NCBI GenBank assembly: GCA_913056505.1
Contig: CAJXLZ010000016.1
Span: forward strand, 1 to 11,242
Source of the DNA: an uncultured Desulfurellaceae bacterium
Lineage (GTDB): Bacteria > Campylobacterota_A > Desulfurellia > Desulfurellales > Hippeaceae
Reading direction: 5' to 3'
DNA: 11,242 nucleotides
Shown here: positions 7,710 through 11,242 of the stretch, in pieces
Layout of the letters: every line of letters starts with the position of its first letter
Position numbering within the stretch: the first letter of the stretch is position 1
Program-made: the position numbers and the translations under genes
Notes under the pieces: generated by a model
What the model saw: the letters and a program-made list of their open reading frames with translations, nothing else
Database searches by the model: none
What the model was told of the DNA's origin: nothing

Positions 7710-8148
7710 GATTATCTTTGTAGACAAAAAAAGGGGTGAATATTCAAACGAGATAGATAATTACATTGCGAGGATAAAAAAGTATACACCTATTACTATT
7801 GATTACATTAAATCTTTAGGTGGAAAAAATACAAATGATATCTTAAAAAAAGAAGAAGTTCTCATACGCAAAATTATCAACCCTAATGATTTTATCGTGC
7901 TTTTGGATAGTAAAGGCAAGGAGTTTACATCCGATAGATTTTCAAAATGGCTTTTAGAAATTATCACGTCCCAAAATGTAGTATTTGTTGTGGGCAGCGC
8001 CTACGGCTTATCTGATAATCTAAAAAAACAATACTATCTATTAAGCCTGTCTAAAATGACCTTCTCACATTTTACTGCGCGGTTGTTGTTAACAGAATCA
8101 CTATATCGGGCATTTTGTATACTAAACGGCTCATCATACATAAAATAA
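7702..8148 (+). CDS. rlmH: 23S rRNA (pseudouridine-1915 N3)-methyltransferase RlmH
   Basis: This 148-residue SPOUT-class methyltransferase methylates a pseudouridine in helix 69 of 23S rRNA as a homodimer, using S-adenosylmethionine. The knotted C-terminal half shows FIVLLDSKGKEFTS, the glycine-containing FVVGSAYGLSD, and MTFSHFTARLLLTESLYRAF, all typical. I chose ATG at 7702 over the in-frame TTG one codon earlier, because MIKIIFVDK is the usual N-terminus. The ATG overlaps the rsfS stop region by 8 bases. The C-terminus ends SSYIK, whereas the family usually has a histidine after that tyrosine (E. coli ends PYHRE). It is the last gene before an internal promoter. Confidence 0.94.
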   Translation: MIKIIFVDKKRGEYSNEIDNYIARIKKYTPITIDYIKSLGGKNTNDILKKEEVLIRKIINPNDFIVLLDSKGKEFTSDRFSKWLLEIITSQNVVFVVGSAYGLSDNLKKQYYLLSLSKMTFSHFTARLLLTESLYRAFCILNGSSYIK

Positions 8149-8153
8149 AAAAC

Positions 8154-8182
8154 TTGACAAATTAACTAATTTTAAGTTTATT
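8154..8182 (+). promoter_or_regulatory. Promoter for the DksA/TraR-ComF gene pair
   Basis: A perfect TTGACA (8154-8159) is followed after 17 bases by TTTATT (8177-8182), a four-of-six match to TATAAT. It begins six bases after the rlmH stop, so the downstream pair can be expressed apart from the upstream operon. No terminator is visible between them, so read-through is also likely. Confidence 0.55.
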
Positions 8183-8197
8183 GTCTATGCAATTTGT

Positions 8198-8211
8198 AAC
8201 CTCTGGAGGTT
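8198..8211 (+). promoter_or_regulatory. Ribosome binding site inside a short inverted repeat
   Basis: GGAGG (8205-8209), five bases before the ATG at 8215, lies in AACCTCTGGAGGTT, whose outer six bases on each side are complementary (AACCTC/GAGGTT). As RNA it could form a short hairpin with a small loop that covers the Shine-Dalgarno. The ribosome binding site is certain; a regulatory hairpin is speculative. Confidence 0.5.
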
Positions 8212-8214
8212 CGT

Positions 8215-8556
8215 ATGGACAATGCAACGCTCAAAGAGTTAAAAGAAAGACTGCTATTTCTGAAAAAGGAGATTAGATCAAGAATAGAGGAGAATTCAAA
8301 GAAGGTAAATATTCAAGAACGCGGAGATGTAGGCGATTACTCCGATGCTATATACACAAAAGACATTATATATGATCTTTTGGAAAAAGACAGAAAACGC
8401 CTGCAAGAAGTGGAAGAATCGCTGTACAGAATAGAAAACGGTTCATATGGCAAATGCGCAAGATGTGGAAAGGAAATTGAATTGGAAAGAATGAAGGCTA
8501 AACCCACGGCAAAATACTGCATTGAATGTAGAAAAATTGTGGAATCTGGCCTCTGA
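8215..8556 (+). CDS. DksA/TraR-family zinc-finger transcription factor
   Basis: This 113-residue protein has a charged helical N-terminal region able to form a coiled-coil hairpin, followed by a C4 zinc finger: C81-x2-C84 and C102-x2-C105, in the DksA-like context YGKCARCG ... PTAKYCIEC. DksA proteins enter the RNA-polymerase secondary channel and act with ppGpp on rRNA and amino-acid promoters. At the hairpin turn it carries D38 and D41 (GDVGD) with D44 beyond, comparable to the paired acidic residues of the DksA tip. It is shorter than E. coli DksA (151), as is common in this family outside Gammaproteobacteria, so TraR-like or regulator-only roles remain possible. It has its own promoter and strong Shine-Dalgarno. 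The last 35 bases overlap the next gene. Confidence 0.9.
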   Translation: MDNATLKELKERLLFLKKEIRSRIEENSKKVNIQERGDVGDYSDAIYTKDIIYDLLEKDRKRLQEVEESLYRIENGSYGKCARCGKEIELERMKAKPTAKYCIECRKIVESGL

Positions 8557-9241
8557 TTTTATTAACCTCATATTTCCAGAGCGATGTATCTTCTGCAACA
8601 AGAAAAGCAAAAGTTTTATATGTGAAAATTGCCTAAAATATTTTCTTCCTTATAACGGACACAGGTGTAGTGTATGCTCAAAACCTGTAATGGAAGATAA
8701 TATAATCTGCCCCTTATGTCTGAGCAATCATGCCTATAAAAAAGGCTATTCTTTATGGAATTACGATAATCAATATATAAAACATTTGATTTATATGATA
8801 AAATTCCAAAACAGGCCCGAAGTTGTTAAAATACTGTTTCAATTCAAAGATCATATAAAATCACTTGACATATTTAACAATGCAGACTATTTGATATTTG
8901 TCCCTATGCATAGGGACGATATTAGAAAAAGGGGATACAACCAGGCGGTGATAATAGCTAAAACACTCTCCAAAATAACAGGCATAAGAATTAGATATGA
9001 TATGCTTTTTAAGATAGAACATACAAAAGCTCAGGTTGATTTAAATATGAATCAACGCATTAAAAATCTAACAGGTGCATTTAGGGCACATAAAATTGAA
9101 AATGTTAAAAAGGTCGTAATAGTTGATGATGTTTTTACGACAGGCTCAACAATTAATGAATGCGCCAAAGTTCTAAATAGACAGGGAATAGAGAGCAACT
9201 TTTTCACACTTGCGGCAACACCCTCAAATCTTGGCGCCTAA
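8522..9241 (+). CDS. comF: ComF-family phosphoribosyltransferase-like protein
   Basis: This protein of up to 239 residues has two Cys4 knuckles (C22, C25, C34, C37; then C49, C52, C63, C66) followed by a phosphoribosyltransferase domain. KRGYNQA (136-142) and the PRPP-binding loop VVIVDDVFTTGST (198-210) are classic ComF features. Homologues are needed for DNA uptake in natural transformation (ComF/ComFC, GntX-type). They probably handle single-stranded DNA in the cytoplasm. No usual ATG is available. TTG at 8522 is taken as start, giving a 35-base overlap with the DksA-like gene; TTG at 8537 is an alternative that leaves all motifs intact. No other competence genes are visible here. Family call is firm; start is uncertain. 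Confidence 0.9.
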   Translation: MNVEKLWNLASDFINLIFPERCIFCNKKSKSFICENCLKYFLPYNGHRCSVCSKPVMEDNIICPLCLSNHAYKKGYSLWNYDNQYIKHLIYMIKFQNRPEVVKILFQFKDHIKSLDIFNNADYLIFVPMHRDDIRKRGYNQAVIIAKTLSKITGIRIRYDMLFKIEHTKAQVDLNMNQRIKNLTGAFRAHKIENVKKVVIVDDVFTTGSTINECAKVLNRQGIESNFFTLAATPSNLGA

Positions 9242-9297
9242 TTTATACTACATATCAATTAATGGCTCCAGACTCAAAAGGCCTAAAAACAAAGCTT

Positions 9298-9849
9298 CTA
9301 AAAATAGTGTGTTATCCCGCATAAAAAAACGTTGGCATTAATTCCTGCATTGGGTTCTTTAATATCGGCGTTTGAAAGATGGCGAAATCTGTATTCAAAA
9401 TCTATTGATGTATGTTTATTTAAAAAATAGCTTACCCCCGGACCTACTTGAGAAAGAAAATTGTACTGCGTAGACTGCTCCTTTGTATGCTGGGTCATAT
9501 ACACTGCGCCAAATCCGCCTTTTATATAAAATCTAAGCTTACTCTTTGAAGGAAAAACATAACGCACAAGAAGATTCATTCCAGCTTCTATATTTGCATC
9601 AGGAGAATAAACAGTATTTATAAACGGCTCTAAGGAAAATATAACATCTCCTTTGATTTTCTCTGCGTTTTTAAATAATGACCGGTAATTAAAATTTAAA
9701 GATACACAAAAGGGAACTACTTTATAATCTTGTTTATCCTTTAGGGGAGCAAATAAATACCCGCTCATAACCCCAATGCTGTCTAAACTAAACGATTTCG
9801 GAACAAATAGCAACATAGCAAGCGTGAATATAAAAAATATTTTCTTCGT
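9298..9849 (-). CDS. PagL-like outer-membrane lipid A 3-O-deacylase homologue, apparent ACG start
   Basis: Counting from ACG at 9849 the protein has 183 residues: a signal peptide (KK, then a hydrophobic core of about 4-16, cleavage after SFS), then alternating hydrophobic strands of a small beta barrel, ending in an outer-membrane-type aromatic residue (ITHYF). FRHLSNADIKEPNAGIN matches the PagL active-site region: H157 and S159 correspond to the catalytic His and Ser. The residue at His+14, Glu140 in Pseudomonas PagL, is Asn171. PagL removes an acyl chain from lipid A at the outer membrane. The first in-frame ATG (9816) lies in the middle of the signal peptide and lacks a Shine-Dalgarno. 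The only AGGAGG stands five bases before ACG. The gene has its own promoter and converges with comF. Family is good; exact activity is uncertain. Confidence 0.8.
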   Translation of the reverse strand, partial: TKKIFFIFTLAMLLFVPKSFSLDSIGVMSGYLFAPLKDKQDYKVVPFCVSLNFNYRSLFKNAEKIKGDVIFSLEPFINTVYSPDANIEAGMNLLVRYVFPSKSKLRFYIKGGFGAVYMTQHTKEQSTQYNFLSQVGPGVSYFLNKHTSIDFEYRFRHLSNADIKEPNAGINANVFLCGITHYF

Positions 9850-9854
9850 TTCAC

Positions 9855-9860
9855 CCTCCT
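9855..9860 (-). promoter_or_regulatory. Strong Shine-Dalgarno placed before an ACG codon
   Basis: AGGAGG on the minus strand is followed by five bases and then ACG AAG AAA, where ATG AAG AAA would be a perfect signal-peptide start. A GTG directly after AGGAGG is too close and in a frame that soon stops. Confidence 0.75.
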
Positions 9861-9893
9861 TACCAAATATTCTTAGATCTATTAAAACAGTCC

Positions 9894-9921
9894 ATTATAT
9901 AATTTTCTATCCCTTTTTCAA
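9894..9921 (-). promoter_or_regulatory. Sigma70-type promoter for the PagL-like gene
   Basis: On the minus strand TTGAAA (9921-9916) is followed by a 16-base spacer and a perfect TATAAT (9899-9894). Transcription would start near 9887, giving a leader of about 40 bases that contains the AGGAGG. Confidence 0.7.
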
Positions 9922-9961
9922 GAAAATAGTGCGTTCTAATTGGCAAACCTCAAGCACATGG

Positions 9962-10363
9962 TTAGATATCCAATACCTCCTTTGGACTTTTTCGACCTCG
10001 TATCGTCCGATCAAAATCGGTATCAAAACTCACAATAACCAAGTCATACTTTTCCGCTGCAATATATTGGTAAGCATCGTCATAATCCAACTTGAATTTT
10101 CCCATGGCCTGAACGATAAACTCTGTATCTTCTGGCAAGAGACGAATAAGACCAACAGCCCCTTCAATAAAGGCATCCCTGACAAAGCTTCTCAAGGCAT
10201 TCACTTCACCAAACCTGCTAAGTATTATGGAGATCGAGTGGAAGGCAAAGTCTGTTATAAAAAGATGATCCGAGGATATACTGCTCAGAAAATGCGCAAC
10301 TTCCTCGGATCTCTCCTGGTCAAGTAACCTTTCTAACCACACATTTGTATCAACCAGATACAC
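9962..10363 (-). CDS. PIN-domain (VapC-like) toxin of a type II toxin-antitoxin pair
   Basis: With GTG at 10363 the protein has 133 residues and starts MYLVDTNVWLE, the usual VapC N-terminus. Acidic PIN positions are D5, D38 (where many VapCs have Glu), D96 in LDYDDAYQ and D114/D116 in SFDTDFD. These coordinate a metal ion for RNA cleavage, often of tRNA. GTG stands one base after the antitoxin stop, with a GAGG eight bases upstream. An earlier in-frame ATG (10405) would add 14 residues and overlap the antitoxin by 41 bases, which is less likely. Base composition is higher in G+C than the core operon to the left, consistent with transfer. Target and strength are unknown. Confidence 0.85.
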   Translation of the reverse strand: MYLVDTNVWLERLLDQERSEEVAHFLSSISSDHLFITDFAFHSISIILSRFGEVNALRSFVRDAFIEGAVGLIRLLPEDTEFIVQAMGKFKLDYDDAYQYIAAEKYDLVIVSFDTDFDRTIRGRKSPKEVLDI

Positions 10364-10364
10364 C

Positions 10365-10571
10365 TCAATCGCCTCGCCACTCCAATGCTTTCTTCTGCAA
10401 CTCAAGGGAGGTATACTGATTCCTGTATTTGCTCAGGGCTCCGGCCCAATCTTGGCGTAACCTATATCCCGCTTTTTTCCTCCTTTTTTCCAACAAGAAC
10501 TGAGCAAAATCCTGAACCTCTCGTTGAAGGTCAGGAGGCAACTGGTCAATAAGTTTCTTTAAGGCAGACAT
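10365..10571 (-). CDS. DUF2281-type antitoxin partner of the PIN toxin
   Basis: This 68-residue protein contains LPPDLQREVQDFAQFLLEKR (11-30), which matches the DUF2281/VapB-like pattern of a short helix pair often found directly before PIN toxins. The C-terminal half is polar and basic (RLRQDWAGALSKYRNQYTS) and would be the toxin-binding, flexible tail. A GGGGGG tract five bases before the ATG serves as Shine-Dalgarno. The stop is one base before the toxin GTG, so antitoxin and toxin form a two-gene operon. Such antitoxins bind their toxin and usually repress their own promoter. Pairing is firm; the family name is probable. Confidence 0.8.
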   Translation of the reverse strand: MSALKKLIDQLPPDLQREVQDFAQFLLEKRRKKAGYRLRQDWAGALSKYRNQYTSLELQKKALEWRGD

Positions 10572-10596
10572 CTTAACCCCCCTATTCGTATCTTAT

Positions 10597-10635
10597 CACC
10601 AACCAATTAAACCAATCCAACCAATCTAACTGATC
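10597..10635 (-). repeat. Short direct repeats upstream of the toxin-antitoxin operon
   Basis: On the plus strand AACCAATT, AAACCAATCC, AACCAATCT and the degenerate AACTGATC follow one another, a repeat of about 8-10 bases (GATTGGTT on the minus strand). The period is close to one helical turn, and the array lies 26-64 bases upstream of the antitoxin ATG. An operator for antitoxin autorepression is possible but unproven. The rest of the intergenic stretch up to 10697 shows nothing I can assign. Confidence 0.45.
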
Positions 10636-10697
10636 AAACAAATTTTCTCGTTTCACTGCTCTTTAAGCCCACGGGACCTTTTGGAAACCATTCCGAT

Positions 10698-10838
10698 TTA
10701 TACGTAGTCGGTGGTGTAGCAGAGCGCACCTTCTTCCTGCAAAGCCCTATAAAATGCTTTGACCTCCTGATGCAGGGGCTCCCGGCGATGGCCTAGCGCT
10801 AGCCAACCCCAAGTGTCGATGAAGACTGGTTCAGACAT
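10698..10838 (-). pseudogene. Truncated second PIN/VapC-like toxin
   Basis: ATG at 10838 opens a 46-residue frame beginning MSEPVFIDTWGWLALGHRRE and ending CYTTDYV before TAA. This is the typical first third of a VapC-type PIN domain: the first metal-binding aspartate (D8, in IDTWGWLAL) and the TTDYV segment are present. The rest of the domain, with the other acidic residues, is missing. Reading on past the stop gives no further PIN similarity, so this is a 3' truncation rather than a simple point stop. The start codon overlaps the stop of a tiny upstream ORF (TGATG), the arrangement expected of an antitoxin-toxin pair. It is very probably nonfunctional. Confidence 0.7.
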
Positions 10839-10891
10839 CAGGCCGGATCCTTCCTATAGACTTCTTCTATCCCTTTTACTATTATGTTCAT
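10838..10891 (-). other. Tiny ORF overlapping the truncated toxin start, possible antitoxin remnant
   Basis: A 17-codon frame (MNIIVKGIEEVYRKDPA) ends in TGA that shares its A with the ATG of the truncated PIN gene. Its frame is closed upstream by a TAA. It could be the tail of a decayed antitoxin or chance; nothing identifies its family. Position and overlap are the only support. Confidence 0.3.
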
Positions 10892-10918
10892 CCATCCGCA
10901 ACCTTAACAAGCTGACCT

Positions 10919-11242
10919 TCAGGCATAAGATCGGACATTACCCCAGACAAGCCTCCCGAAGAACTCCAGCACCTCGCTGATCAGTTGACGGACCACCCCC
11001 CGCTCTAACCTGATCTTCTGTTTCAGAAAAACAAATAGCCCAGAGCAGAGTTTCCATTTCCGCTTCTTGCCTCCTGATCCAGAATGAAAGCTACTTCCTT
11101 CACCGCCCCCTTGTTTCCATACATCCGATCCCGGTAGGCCTTTAATCCCTCCGGTTCCAGGTTGGTAATGACTCCCAGCGGTTGCTTGAAGCCCTTCTCC
11201 CATTCCCCAGCCACATTCACCTTGATCTTCCCCTTGTAATAG
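10919..11242 (-). pseudogene. Decayed IS4-like transposase, 3' part, running off the window
   Basis: Two reading frames carry pieces of one transposase. From the right edge to about 11122 one frame reads YYKGKIKV ... PLGVITNLEPEGLKAYRDRM, the region leading into the Y-x2-R-x3-E signature of IS4-type DDE transposases. From 11068 to the stop at 10919 another frame reads KWKLCSGLFVFLKQKIRL ... LEFFGRLVWGNVRSYA, the usual C-terminus of such proteins. The 53 bases between fit no single frame, and the expected catalytic Glu with the following helix (I estimate about 40 codons missing) is absent. A third frame shows only a scrap (RRQEAEMETLLWAI). So the gene is deleted and frameshifted and cannot encode an active enzyme. 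Inverted repeats were not identified. Confidence 0.7.

Noticed and set aside
9242..9297. Possible bidirectional terminator between the convergent comF and PagL-like genes
   Set aside because: Only 3-4 base pairings (GGC/GCC type) can be drawn and no U-tract follows; not enough to call.
9776..10327. Plus-strand open frame of 183 codons
   Set aside because: It runs antisense across the PagL-like gene, its promoter and most of the PIN toxin; no start signal or recognisable domain.
10364..10405. Longer PIN toxin starting at ATG 10405
   Set aside because: It adds 14 residues before the standard VapC N-terminus and overlaps the antitoxin by 41 bases; GTG at 10363 fits spacing and family better.
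10919..11203. A real 94-residue glycine-rich protein
   Set aside because: Its first half is an out-of-frame reading of the transposase and only the C-terminal 50 residues match a family; it is part of the pseudogene.

Overview
The window reads as an AT-rich bacterial chromosome segment (one 60-base line near 7141 has 14 G/C by hand count). The layout and protein style suggest a Gram-negative, probably anaerobic organism. A PagL-like outer-membrane enzyme implies a lipid A membrane, L27 lacks the Firmicutes-type leader, and there is a single-cluster ferredoxin. My best guess is a Desulfurella/Hippea-like or Deferribacteres-like lineage. This is inference from protein character, not a database match.

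Left part (1-2724, minus strand): three codirectional genes, read from right to left. They are a NodB-type polysaccharide deacetylase with a long insertion, an AI-2E/PerM-family membrane protein starting 2 bases after it, and, 95 bases further on, a [4Fe-4S] ferredoxin joined to a DUF1858 domain. The last gene runs off the left edge.

Central part (2819-8148, plus strand): a compact housekeeping operon rplU-rpmA-obgE-proB-proA-nadD-rsfS-rlmH behind a TTGACA promoter. From rpmA onward every junction overlaps (1, 31, 8, 4, 8 and 8 bases), so translation is probably coupled throughout. It joins large-subunit proteins (L21, L27), 50S assembly or silencing factors (Obg, RsfS), a 23S rRNA methyltransferase (RlmH), the first two proline enzymes (ProB, ProA) and NAD synthesis (NadD). 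A second promoter follows at once and drives a DksA/TraR-type zinc-finger protein and an overlapping ComF-family phosphoribosyltransferase (8215-9241).

Right part (9298-11242, minus strand): a PagL-like outer-membrane lipid A deacylase homologue with a good sigma70-type promoter, a good Shine-Dalgarno and a signal peptide, but apparently an ACG start codon. Next is an intact type II toxin-antitoxin pair (DUF2281-type antitoxin, PIN/VapC toxin). Then comes a truncated second PIN toxin with a tiny ORF overlapping its start, and the decayed 3' end of an IS4-like transposase running off the right edge. G+C rises here (28/60 at 10141, 35/60 at 11101), consistent with acquired DNA.

I found no tRNA, rRNA, CRISPR array or clear rho-independent terminator. 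Most of the window is ordinary core genome. The parts worth a second look are the ACG start, the ferredoxin-DUF1858 protein and the decaying toxin-antitoxin/IS region at the right edge.
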